Source of the DNA: Apostichopus japonicus
Lineage: Eukaryota > Echinodermata > Holothuroidea > Aspidochirotida > Stichopodidae
Assembly (NCBI RefSeq): GCF_037975245.1
Contig: NC_092563.1
Location: 1,889,001-1,953,000, forward strand
Reading direction: 5' to 3'
DNA length: 64,000 nt
In this document: piece by piece, positions 16,531 to 28,135 of the stretch
Layout of the letters: each line of letters begins with the position of its first letter
Position numbering within the stretch: position 1 is the stretch's first letter
Position numbers and translations under genes: made by a program
The notes under the pieces: generated by a model
What the model saw: the letters and a program-made list of their open reading frames with translations, nothing else
Database searches by the model: none
What the model was told of the DNA's origin: nothing

Positions 16531-17647
16531 TCAATCAATAATCGCGTAATATATAATATCAATCATCGCGTATTCATCGCGTACATCATGATCGCCCTTC
16601 CGGGAGGGACATTCGAGGATCGTGTTGGCCGAATGCCTATTACAAATATTTATGAATGACCCGTTTAAAATAAAGTGATGACAGGCACACATTTCTTGGA
16701 ATCTATAATATTCCCCAGACGAAAGAAGGGAAATCTGTTCCGTCAATTAGTATATGTCTGCAATGAAGTTGCAAGCTGGTTAGCTATTTTATGATTGCAC
16801 ATTGTTTAGCATATTGACTTAACTACGCCATTGATACTTATTTGAACAATATCCATTTTGAGAGGTCCCTGCAGTTATAACTCAAAAAAAGAAAGAAATA
16901 AAAACAGAAAGAAAGAAAGAACAAATATTCTATCAAAGATGATTTCAGTTGTTTGGTCCCATCGGATGAAATTTCACAGTAGAGAGTACTACAAATTGAT
17001 CGACTTTGACATATACAGTTGTAAAATAAATCAAACAAGAATATATATATATATATCTGACTATTCAATCAAATCTGTCTGTCTTTGAATATGTTGAGGT
17101 GTAACACAGGCTTGAAACAATGGTTTCCATAACAGGAAACCTATATAGCCTTGATCTGATTTATTACACATAAAATATCGATGAAAATGTATAGCAAATG
17201 TCGAGAGGGTGCTCATAAGGACCGAAGAGGCGCATATTTTAGGAACCTTCCACCCTTCCTTCCTTAAAGTGGACAAAAAAAGAGTTACAAGTGGTAACGA
17301 AATCTCAGCTCGAATTCCTCATGAGTATTGGTTGGAGACAACTTTGCATTGAGTTAAAAAATCTATTCAATAATGTTAATGTTTTGATGACAATTCACTA
17401 GTATGACGTCAGTATGACGCCAGTCGAATGGTCCCCTGATGCCACGTAATGTGACCAGCACCCCCGCCACCCTCTCTCACATTCACACAGTTTTACGTGA
17501 CAGTATATTAACAGGGACATCTAACATATGCCTGGATCTGTGGTTATCAGGGCTTGTAATATAATACATAAAGCCTGCGTGCACTGAATGCGTTATTATA
17601 ATATGCACAGTAATGGTTCTGCTGAATGACAAACAACAAGGAGTTAT
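16531..17647. other. No gene seen
   Basis: This is AT-rich sequence with small A/G-rich stretches near 16883-16920, a short TA tract near 17041-17057 and a TGACGTCA octamer at 17404-17411 followed by the near-copy TATGACGCCAGT. The open frames are short and unrecognised. Confidence 0.5.
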
Positions 17648-18430
17648 AGCTTAATATAGCATACAATATAGCATACAACACAGCATACAAAATAACATAC
17701 AATATAACATACAATATAACATACAATATAGCATACAATATAACATACAATTTAACATACAATATAACAAAATATAGCATACAATATAACATACAATATA
17801 GCATCCAATGTGGCAAACAATATAACATACAATATATCACACTATGTGACAAACAATATAGCATACAACACATCATGCAATATAGCATTCAATATAGCAT
17901 ACAATATAGCATACAATATAACATACATATAACACAAAATAGCATACAATATAGCATACAACATAACATACAATATAGCACAAAATGTGACATGCAATAT
18001 AACATCCAATGTAACAAACAATATAACATACAATATAGCACACAATGTGACAAACAATATAGCATACACTATAGCATACAACACAGCATACAATATAGCA
18101 TACAATATAACAAACATATAACACAATATAGCATACAATATAACATACAATATAACATACAATATAGCACAAAATGTGACATACAATATAGCATCCAATG
18201 TTACAAACAATTTAACATACAATATAGCATACCACGTGACATACAATATAGCATACCCAATGTGACATACAATATTACATACAATATAGCATACAACGTG
18301 ACGTACAATATAGCATACCCAATGTGACATACAATATATCATACAATATAGCATGCTATATAACATACAATGTGATATACATAACATAAAATATAGCATA
18401 CAATGTGACAAATACTATTACATCCAACAT
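17648..18430. repeat. 12-bp minisatellite array, ATACAATATARC
   Basis: About 780 bp are built of the 12-bp unit ATACAATATA(G/A)C and variants. GTGAC-containing variants (ACAATGTGACA) recur at intervals, suggesting higher-order units. Because 12 is a multiple of 3 and the unit lacks stops in several frames, long artificial open frames of 99 to 189 codons appear on both strands (repeats of Q-Y-S-I-type or L-Y-C-M-type). These are not genes. Confidence 0.95.
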
Positions 18431-18474
18431 AGCACATACTCAAATTAGCCAAATAAATCATTTGTTGATGGAAA

Positions 18475-18770
18475 CAAAGTACTCTCTGCCCGTTAGAACT
18501 CTCTACTCGTACTCATACTCTAGCATATTTGTTCTGTACTGCTCGTACTCGCCCTGATGGATTTGTTATTGTACTCTACCCGTTAGTACTCTATGCTCGT
18601 ACTCATACTCAAACATATTTGTTCTGTACTGCTCGTACTCGACATAATTGATTTTTTATTGTACTCTACCCCTTAGTAGTCTCTACTCGTACTCATACTC
18701 AAGCATATTTGGCATGCGCTGCTCGTACTCGCCATGATGGATTTGTAATTGTACTCGCACGGTACTCGGG
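18475..18770. repeat. 90-bp tandem repeat, about 3.2 copies
   Basis: The anchor CTCGTACTCATACTC occurs at 18506, 18596 and 18686, exactly 90 bp apart. The surrounding unit (CTCTACCCGTTAGTACTCT, CATATTTGTTCTGTACTG, GATGGATTTGT) is well conserved. The unit is itself rich in GTACTC words, so it probably grew from a shorter repeat. Confidence 0.93.
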
Positions 18771-19807
18771 GCATTTTGGAAACCATATTTGAGACGGGGT
18801 TAATTTACGATTATGTACTATTCCATTCTTTCTATTAGAGATTGTACTCGTGCACGTAACCATGGCGACAAGGGGAATTCTATCTGGATCTATAATTATG
18901 TACTCATGCTCTTGTACTCGCTCTAAAAATCTTGGCGCATTCGCATAGTTATTTTGCCCCTTCTTAAAAACAAACAAATCTACGAGTTATTACTCAAGGA
19001 GATGTTGCTTCAACCGATATTATTCATGCACGGAGAGTAGCGTACGACATTTGTAATCAAGTTTTGCTACTTTCCCAATGTATGCTTCCTCACGAATCCT
19101 TATCTCTAATTTAATCAGAGGCCTTGGATGTATTTTATCTTAAAGCGCTTTGACATGGAAACCATTTTCGAAATATATATGAATTCCCTTTTGTAACAAA
19201 CCATGTGAAAATGATCGCTTATCATCTCAAAAATGAACACGAAAAATGAGAAATAGATAGGGACTTCACGTTTCTTGATGGAATGTACATATCAGGGAGA
19301 AAGATGTAAACTAGCCTTGTACATAACCTACTTGGCATTTGATGTAGTCACGTGGTTTGAGATTGGACCAACGTAATTGATTTTATTGGCCAGCTGTTTA
19401 AAAAATAAATGAATTTTCTTGAATTTTCGACTCCGTGTACATGGCGAGAGTTTTATCTCGTCGGATCAGTTTGGTTTCTAAATAACATTCAGTCCCAGGT
19501 TGAATTAAATTTTGCACATAAGATAAAAGCCGGCGATTTATTTCCTCTCAAAAATAGCAAGGCAGCTGCTGAAATAAAAATGAGTTGCAAAGGATCCCAC
19601 GAGTTTCAGTCAGAGTTAAAAGGAACCATGCAGTGATCACACAAAAACCGATCGATCGATCAATCAGAAAACTTGGTACACGTGAGCTAATCTTTCTACT
19701 TTCGTTTTGTTTGGACAGTTATGAAATGTCAACTTTCATTGCATTCATGCTAATGTGACAGTCTCTTTGTTTTGATGGTTGCCGTGGTGACAACAACTCA
19801 ACACTAA
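18771..19807. other. No gene; scattered GTACTCG words then plain DNA
   Basis: GTACTCG and TACTCATGCTC words continue to about 18925 in a non-tandem arrangement. The rest is AT-rich. The 75-codon frame at 19409-19636 has no recognised family. Confidence 0.5.
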
Positions 19808-20364
19808 CATGCAGTATTGATTGTTGTTTCCCCTTGATATTCTCTTTAATGTATATATGTGTCGCAAAAAAATATATATTTAAACCATCGGGGAAATTCC
19901 GTTGTGTTTTAATTAATCTTTATTGTCAACACCTAAATGGTGGCTTTGAATAATTTGCATATAAAACACAGAGGTGATGTTAATAAGGGTTCACAACATG
20001 CAGTATTGATTGTTGTTTTTTTCCCTTGATATTCTCTTTAATGTATATATGTGTCGCAAAAAATATATATTTAAACCCTCGGGAAAATTCCGTTGTGTTT
20101 TAATTAGTCTTGATGTCAACACATAAATGGTGGCTTTGAATAATTTGCATATAAAACACAGAGGTGATGTTAATAAGGGTTCACAACATGCAGTATTGAT
20201 TGTTGTTTTTTTCCCTTGATATTCTCTTTAATGTATATATGTGTCGCAAAAAATATATATTTAAACCCTCGGGAAAATTCCGTTGTGTTTTAATTAATCT
20301 TTATTGTCAACACCTAAATGGTGGCTTTGAATAATTTGCATATAAAACACGGAGGTGACGTTAC
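19808..20364. repeat. 189/190-bp tandem repeat, three copies
   Basis: CATGCAGTATTGATTG starts at 19808, 19997 and 20187, giving periods of 189 and 190 bp. Each unit runs through ATGTGTCGCAAAAAA, ATTCCGTTGTGTTTTAATTA, GTCAACACCTAAATGGTGGC and CATATAAAACAC(A/G)GAGGTGA. The copies are nearly identical, so the array is young. No coding frame spans it. Confidence 0.95.
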
Positions 20365-20469
20365 TAATTCTCGTCCAATGACGACTCTAATTGCCAGATG
20401 GTATTATAATAAGTAATTAGTATGACGTCAGAACGAAACAGCGATCTTCTTGAGTGAACATTGGATTGA

Positions 20470-20720
20470 AGGTTGAAAAAGTGGGGACGGGGGTTGGTGG
20501 ACAGGGGTTTGGTAGTTGGGTAGGGATAGGAGTGGGGTAAGCGTTTATGGGGGTCGAAGCGGGGTATGGTTTGGGTAGGGATGGGTAGAGCTGGGTAGCT
20601 GGGTAGGGCAGTGAGGCTGATAGGTGGGAGTGCATAGTGTTGAGTGGGTAGGTAAGGATCGGGATGGGCAAACTGTGCTTTAGTGGGGTTAGGTGGGGTG
20701 AAGTTGTAGAGCGTGGGGTT
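20470..20720 (+). repeat. G-rich GGGTA/GGGGT low-complexity block
   Basis: The plus strand carries many closely spaced runs of 3-4 G (GGGTAGGG, GGGATGGG, GCTGGGTAGCTGGG), about 250 bp in all. The complementary strand reads as P/T/S-rich peptide by composition only. Four or more G-runs with short loops occur repeatedly, a G-quadruplex-capable pattern. Confidence 0.8.
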
Positions 20721-21530
20721 GGCTAGAATTGGTCTGGAGTTGACAAAGGTGACGGTCAGCTTGTAATGTGCAATAGCATTATGAATACAATGATGGTAAT
20801 GATATTTACAAACATTGCAAACATGTATGCCTAATATGAACGCAAATAAATATAGTTAACAGGAAAGTGTAGAGGGCGGTATAAAGATCCAACCCACAGC
20901 AGTGGCTATGCACTGTCATGTTTAGACTTGCTTAAGTCGTCTGCCGACATGTATCACGTATTGTGACACCATTGACTTGTCAATGATGAAAAATAGTACC
21001 ATGCCGAAGAGCTTAATTTCATAGATCTAGCACACAAACGTAAATGTGACAGGCTTCAAGAAAAAGCAAACTCCCGTCAATTATTTACGACCTTTTTCAG
21101 GTCCCCTTTTTGATATAATTTTCACGTGGGTGGTGTCTCTTTCAATTTACATTGTAATGTAGCTACTATTTATCGCTCAATGTAGTAACTCCACTCCGTT
21201 ATACTGCCCTAAGTACCCTCTAATTACTGGGATTACTTTAAGACAAAAAGGTTTGACAATTCTACAACAACAAAAAATAGATCAATGTTTCAGACCTTAG
21301 TAATAATTCAATTTCATGTTTCTGTTACATTCATCTCATCCATGTCAGTTCGCCAATGCATGCAAAGTTCCGCGCCATGTATTTACTAATCGCAGTTATA
21401 GTTAAAGTTGTGTATTAGGGAGCTTGAGATGTATATTCTTTATAATTTTATTGAAAAAATTTATCGGTCGTTTCACAACATGCATGGTTGTCATACCTGA
21501 TTTTGAAGAGCAGTCGTGCTTTACGCGAAA
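20721..21530. other. No gene seen
   Basis: This is AT-rich sequence between two low-complexity blocks. No element ends or exons were recognised. TGACGTCA at 20423-20430 lies just upstream of the G-rich block. Confidence 0.5.
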
Positions 21531-22050
21531 GAGAGACAGAGAGACGTGGTGGGAGAGATAGGGAGAGGTGGTGGGAGAGAGAGGGAGAGGTGGGGAGAGA
21601 GGTGGTGGTGGGAGAGAGAGATGGTAGGAGAGAAAGGTGGTGGAAGAGAGATGGTGAGAGGCAGAGGAGGTGAAAATGAGAGGTGGTGGGAGGGAGAGGT
21701 GGTGGGAGAGATATAGAGAGGTGGTGGGAGAGAGAGGGTGAGAGGCAGAGGTGGTGAGAGGTGGTGGGAAGGAGAGGTGATGAGAGAGAGATGGTGAGAG
21801 GGAGGAGTGGAGAGAGGGAGAGGTGGTGGGAGAGAGAAAGGTGGTGGAAGAGAAAGGTGGTGGGAAAGAGGGTGGTGGGAAAGAGATAGAAAGGTGGTGG
21901 GAGAGAGATAGAGAGGTGTTAGGAGAGAATTAAGAGGAGAGAGAGAGGTGGAAGAGAGCGAGAGAGGTGGTGTGAGAGTAGTGGTAGGAGAGAGATAGAG
22001 AGGTGGTGGGGGGTGGAGGGTGAGGTGGGGAGAGAGTGAAAAGAAGAAGA
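21530..22050 (+). repeat. Purine-rich GAGAGGTGGTGG minisatellite
   Basis: About 520 bp of the plus strand consist almost only of G, A and the T of GGTGGT, as shuffled GAGAGAG, GGTGGTGG and GAGAGGCAGAGG words. Open frames on both strands (R/E/G-rich on plus, S/P/L-rich on minus, up to 198 codons) are compositional. The strand asymmetry could favour triplex or other non-B structure. Confidence 0.93.
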
Positions 22051-22821
22051 AAAGAAAACGATTTACCATTTTGGTGAGAATATTGATCAACACATTCAAC
22101 TTTGGTTGTTGACACATTTTCTAGAGTTCTTAGATCTCTAAATTGACAGTGAGGAGTGGAGGGGGGGTGGGTGATTGTCAGCAAAATACATATTAGTTTT
22201 TTTTTTTAGAAATGCATGTCCATCAATTAGTTAATAATTACAAGATAGAATTTTATAGAACATTATAGGTATTAATAGCTCTCCGACGATTAAACTATTA
22301 TATGTTTATAGGCCTACTCCCTGGATCGCCTCTTCTCGCGAGATTTACCTTTATGGTAAATTTGTCACAATATTGTCGTACCATAGTTAGTCAGAAAGAT
22401 AATGTAACAGTAGACACAAGCTTCTACTGTATTTCTCCAAAATTACATGAGGGAACCATAAAAAATAGGTATTAACTGGACGTTTTGTACTGAATGCAAA
22501 CACACACAAAATTTGTGGGACACTAAATTTTCTGCATGGGAATAAAAGGGATTTGAATTGGCTAACATTTACGATCACATCGGTCTCAATTAGTGACATT
22601 GCATGTGTATGTCATTATGTGTGAGCATGACTTACCTCAATCATCTCAAATCACAAACACCGCGAAATGCAGCTTCGAAAATTCAAGACACACAAAGAAT
22701 GAAGCAAATATGTTATACTTCATTACAAACCTTCTACCGACATATTAAAGCACTGTAATGTATGTTTATAGGTTTATAACAATCTGTATACGCAAAAAAA
22801 AAAGCACAACGGCTTAAGAGA
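22051..22821. other. No gene seen
   Basis: This is AT-rich spacer with a T run near 22198-22208 and an A run near 22794. The open frames are short and unrecognised. Confidence 0.5.
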
Positions 22822-22968
22822 TAGTGCACGTAATGAACCATCTTCAGTAGATGCTCAGGGTTTCTGGGTACGATGTAGAGCTAATAATCGCACTTGCTTT
22901 AACTTAGGATAATGCAGCCTTTGAATGTTAATGTATTTTCTCAATTATCAATATAAATATTTATATAT

Positions 22969-23046
<78 letters not shown>

Positions 23047-23067
23047 ATCTATCTATCTATCTATATA

Positions 23068-23101
<34 letters not shown>

Positions 23102-23106
23102 TATAG

Positions 23107-23158
<52 letters not shown>

Positions 23159-23307
23159 AATAGTGCACGTAATGAACCATCTTCAGTAGATGCTCAGGGT
23201 TTCTGGGTACGATGTAGAGCTAATAATCGCACTTGCTTTAACTTAGGATAATGCAGCCTTTGAATGTTAATGTATTTTCTCAATTATCAATATAAATATT
23301 TATATAT

Positions 23308-23359
<52 letters not shown>

Positions 23360-23440
23360 ATCTATCTATCTATATATCTATATATATATATATAGGTATA
23401 TATATATATATATATATGTATATGTATATATATATAATAG
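22822..23440. repeat. Near-perfect tandem duplication, 339-bp offset
   Basis: About 150 bp of unique sequence beginning TAGTGCACGTAATGAACC at 22822 recurs at 23161 with no difference I can see. In each copy it is followed by a (TA)n tract with internal TATC and AGGTATA words. The second copy has shorter TA tracts and ends near 23437. Either a very recent tandem duplication or an assembly duplication of one locus explains this. Confidence 0.95.
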
Positions 23441-26191
23441 ACGAAGTATCCCATGATGCATTTCATGCCCCGAACTTGCACTATTTAGTATATGCAATTT
23501 AATGAAAGTCTTAAAGAGTTGATCAAATCGCGTGACATGAATAATTGTCACTCATACAACCCACATGTCGCAAATGTTGAGCTTTTTTTCCTATTAATGT
23601 TTTTTTTTTTTTTTGTGCCTGTTTCCTTTAAGACCTTTACTCTGTTGTATCCAGGTAAACAAAGGAAGGAGTGACATGACATTTTGATAAAAAGTACAGA
23701 AAACTTAAATTGGATTACGAAAACATCCCTTGGGGAGTGAGTTCAATCATGTTCCTACATTTTCGACGATTCAATTGCCCACAATTTGGAAACGAATAGT
23801 AACATACGTTATACTGTAATAGCGAAAAGTGTGTGTCCAAGCCAAAGCAAAGAAGGATGAAGTTGAAATTACGTGTTATTCGAGAAGAGCACGAAATCAC
23901 GCATAAAATTGACAAAACTAGATCTGCATGACAGATGATACTTCCAACCACTCACCAATATACATATAATTATACATACAAATAAATACATATATATATA
24001 TATAATTGAAATTACGATTTCAATTATATTTATATATATATATATATAGGAATAACGGAAAAACTGTTAAACAACTATGCTGCATTTAGAGAAAGGCTGG
24101 ATCTCGAGTGAGATACAATAATTGAATTAGGTAAGTGATTGGAAGTAAAACAGCCAATGTTTATATATATATATATATATATTTATATATTTATGATACA
24201 TACATTAAGCAAATAGCAAATAGAGATGTTTTTTGTTAGTTTTTGACAGTCGTCCAATTTTCCTTCCGTTTTCATTCTCTTTGGCAGAAGTTGTTAATAT
24301 ACGTTATGCTACTCTCATGTTGAAGATTTTGATTATACGATGTAAGGCCCAGTTGCTTATATATATTAAATTCGTTTTAAGATACGCCACACGACAATCG
24401 GTTTAAATTATAACCGTTCCGTTTTGTTTATAACTACAAATACTATCATAAATGTCTTAACCAATTGAGAATAATTAAGTTCTCACATCCACTATCCGCT
24501 GTCGACCCCACAGCCCAAACAGAACGATTCCATCCGCTGCTCTAATCATGAATTTATGATACGAGGATCGAATATCAACTTTCCAGACATCACATTCTTT
24601 GCATAGTTTATCCGTGACAGGATTGCCTGCCTTATGGTTATGACACTCCAGTGGGTGATTCGACGTTTTATTAATCTTTTATGAAGTATAATTTTAAGTA
24701 TAACGGTTGGCTTAACGAAGCATCGTATAATTTATAATCAGTATACTCATGCATTTTTGCAGGATATGTGTTTTGTATTTATGGTAAAACGGAACAAAAA
24801 AGGGTAACTAACACACAATATTGTTATGTCCTGTGATGCTCTAAATCACCTTCAATCCTCGTGATTTTTTTATATTACTATATATTCATACTGTTAAAAT
24901 CCAAGCTTTAAACACGATGTCTACATATAACTGAAAACATGCTTAGAAATTCACTTCAGTAGATATCATAGAGTCAAAGGTTATTAATCCATTTTTGACG
25001 GGGGGGGGGGGGGCGGGGTTAAATTTTTCAAAGTGACAAAAGGGCAATGCCCATCTCTCCGATGTAAGGATTTAGACTTTTAATATTTTAATTATAAACG
25101 AGATGTTTTTTTTAATTTATTTTTTATTAGTTTATAATTTCCGTATTAGGGTGAAAAGCATAATTTACCTAACATCCTATGTGTATACGTTTGCTTCAAT
25201 CGTAACATACCCCTATATCACACGTGTCACATATAATGCTGAATTATACAATAAGAATAAATATTTCGTTCGAGCTAATCATATCAATCCGAGTTTTTAT
25301 ACGAATGGCGTCACTATAATTATGTATACAAATATATATAAGTATCCTTTAACCCGGAAGATAAACACAATTTCCATGCTAACGACATAGTTTAAAACTT
25401 CATTTTTCATTATCGTTCAGAGCATGTGTTTGCGTGTTTGGTATATGCTATTCTTCTTTCTTTGTAGATGACGTCACATAGCAACAAACTTGTTCCAAGC
25501 ATGCTTTTTTTTTCTCCATCTTCTTCTTCCTGTTACTATAAATGTTACATTATCATTCGATCCTTGGAACTACCTGATCGATTGAGACCGTATCGATATC
25601 TTCTAAGAAGTTGAACGATCCCTGTAAGGACGCTTAAAACTTCAAGCCTTTCCATTGGCTATATTACAGCAAAGATACATCGCACGTAAACTAAAATGAG
25701 TAAAATGGTTACAACGCTGCAGAGAAACGTTTCAAGTTAGTCGTGTCCCTCATGAGATAATGTTCATGAGTTGTGTTACATCTCTCCTGCTTGCGGTAGT
25801 TGTAACAGAACGCCATTCTTCTCTCCATAGGGTAATGTGTGGAAGAAAGGACATCTCGGATCGTGTCATGCAATTGAAAACGTTTAAGATATAAAGAGTA
25901 TATATATTGGACTTGAAAGTATGATAGTATACCATTCAAATTGACTTGACATATATAAAACCCTTTAAATCCATTCCACGTAAATCGACGAGCATTCTTC
26001 AAACTCCCAGAGACAGGCTACCTTATAAACCATGATACCAGAGAGAAAAGAAACATAATCCACGTGTTATCGAAGACGTAAATATCAGTAACTAATTACA
26101 ACATTATAGTTTGCGTATAACGGTATTATTTTCTGTAATATTATATTAATACTATATTTATTATGAAAGATTAAAAGAAAGTGATTATACG

Positions 26192-26195
<4 letters not shown>
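23441..26195. other. No gene seen
   Basis: This stretch holds short TA tracts (near 23992-24003, 24036-24048 and 24163-24183), an 11-bp inverted repeat ATAATTGAAAT/ATTTCAATTAT at 24002-24027, a G run near 25000-25012 and TGACGTCA at 25469-25476. The open frames near 25103-25390 and 25709-26002 show AT-rich composition and no known domain. Confidence 0.5.
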
Positions 26196-26249
<54 letters not shown>

Positions 26250-26262
26250 CATACATACATAT
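26196..26262. repeat. (TA)n followed by (CATA)n
   Basis: About 48 bp of AT alternation grades into four CATA tetramers. Confidence 0.95.
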
Positions 26263-28084
26263 AGGATCTTCTTTTCCCTTCACGATTTCCCGTACATAAA
26301 GCAGTGCACTGTTTTTTTTTTTATTGAGGAACATTGCTAAGTCAATGAGAAAGATATAGCAACCCTGAATTGTAAATATTTCAGTTACTTGGAAGTTGTA
26401 TTTCACAAGTGATTGATGTAGCCTAACCACCTCATTGCAAGGGAATATATAATAAACGCGTATCCCCTTATATTCGTGACTAATGCCTCATGTGGTTTTT
26501 TTTAATTCACCATCCCGGAGACATAATATCAGGAGAGAAGTGAGCCTCAAATTATTTTGAAATGTTTACAACAAATCTTGTTTCGCCAATGTCTGACGTT
26601 ATAGACGGTAACACGGTGGGAACTCATTCTTTATGTGATTCTTTATGTGTGTGTGTGTGTGATCCCGCCCCGTTCGTCTCAATAACAATACAATTAATAA
26701 GATATAATTTGACATAATTTGGTTTACATTTTATGTTGATTTTGTAAAATTTGTCATATTATCCGAGTTCTCGGAATTCATTTAAAGAAAAGAAATTCAT
26801 TAACATTGACATGGCGACACCGCTTTTCACTTCCAAAGAATGAAGATAAATGCCTTATGTCCATACTGCACGGTGTTTGTGATACCGTATATCTATGACC
26901 TGTAAGTATACAACACGCGCACGTGCAGGGGAAGTCATCAACACGTGACTTGTTCACACATACCGCACTTGAGTAAACCCAATATACATATATATCCTTT
27001 GAGGGGCAATTTTTTTTTTAACCCAAATTAGTCAGTTATTTGCATTTATCAATGGGAATTGACTGATCATGTATTTATCATGTATTTATTGCTTGCTTGT
27101 TTTATCATAATACATAGTTATGGAACTTATGTAACAAGGTGAATCACCTCGTTTATTTGTATCAGCGTAATATCCTCCTTTGTATTTTCTTAGTCCAACT
27201 TCGTTATTGTTTCAAAATAGATCTTCTTCACACGTGATTTGTCAGGCTTTTAAATAAATTTCTGCGACTGAACAATTTCCTTTTACAGAAGATCAAGTTT
27301 TAAGTTTATTGCTACCATTATCACATAATATAGAAAATCATTTTCATAGAGATTTCATTATTATAGGCCTATACAAAAATAATACATCATTTAATAAGGT
27401 TACTGATCTTGAACATAGTAGCAAGTGAATTTGATTTTGTCTCCAGTATAAATTCCAAAATACAGAGAAAGTGATTGGTAAAGGAACCAGCATAAGCATA
27501 TGATTCTCTAGTCTAGTCCCTTCCCGACAAAAAAGATGAAAGATAAAAACATTACATCAGAGAAGGAACATAGAACAAACAAAAAGAGAAAACCACAGAT
27601 TGTGGAATAGACTATATATATAAATATATGCCACATTTTACTTCATATAAATGTATAGGCCTATCTATGATATTGCTTCCTTCGTTCCTAAAAGATAAAA
27701 CAACTTCAAACTTAAAATTGTCAGTCGAGAAAGAATAGAATAACTGTAAAACTAGAATCTTTATGAAAACAAATGTATTTCTTGATAAATTGACCCTCGT
27801 GTTTATCTCAAAGACCATTTCACTACCATATATAGCTGAAATCAATATCAGTGACCGTTAAAACACACGTCCAATTGCCGCAGTTACTCAGTGCCTGAGG
27901 TGATATTTCCTCTCGAATCTATTCATCCGTTAAAGTCGATGATTGATATGAGGAGTCAACGTCAGATTAATGTTTCCCAGCGATATGCTCCGTAAGATAA
28001 TACTTTACGAAATTGTGCAACCCTTCCTAACAAAAAATTGATATCTTAAGACATATCCATAACATTGGCTCTCTTTTATTCGAA
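26263..28084. other. No gene seen
   Basis: This is AT-rich DNA with a (TG)n tract at about 26646-26660. No exon or RNA gene was recognised. Confidence 0.5.
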
Positions 28085-28135
28085 TCCCGGTGGAGGCTGG
28101 AAGAATATTCACTGTTATGGATTTTCCAACTCACT
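28085..28135 (+). repeat. Possible tRNA-derived SINE remnant
   Basis: ATTCGAATCCCGGTGGAGGC looks like a pol III B box with its 3' extension. I find no A box at the expected distance upstream, so the head is missing or too decayed. Low confidence. Confidence 0.25.

Noticed and set aside
17547-18411. Frames of 99-189 codons rich in Y, C, I or Q, both strands
   Set aside because: They coincide with the 12-bp minisatellite. The peptide periodicity follows the DNA repeat, and frames are open in several phases at once.
17648-18430. CRISPR-like array
   Set aside because: There are no distinct unique spacers between constant repeats. It is a continuous minisatellite in animal-type DNA, as are the other tandem arrays here.
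20470-20720. Interstitial telomere repeat
   Set aside because: The GGGTA and GGGAT words are irregular and do not form TTAGGG tandem units.
21521-22117. 198-codon S/P/L-rich frame on minus resembling a mucin-like protein
   Set aside because: It is the complement of the GAGAGGTGGTGG purine block; composition alone explains it.
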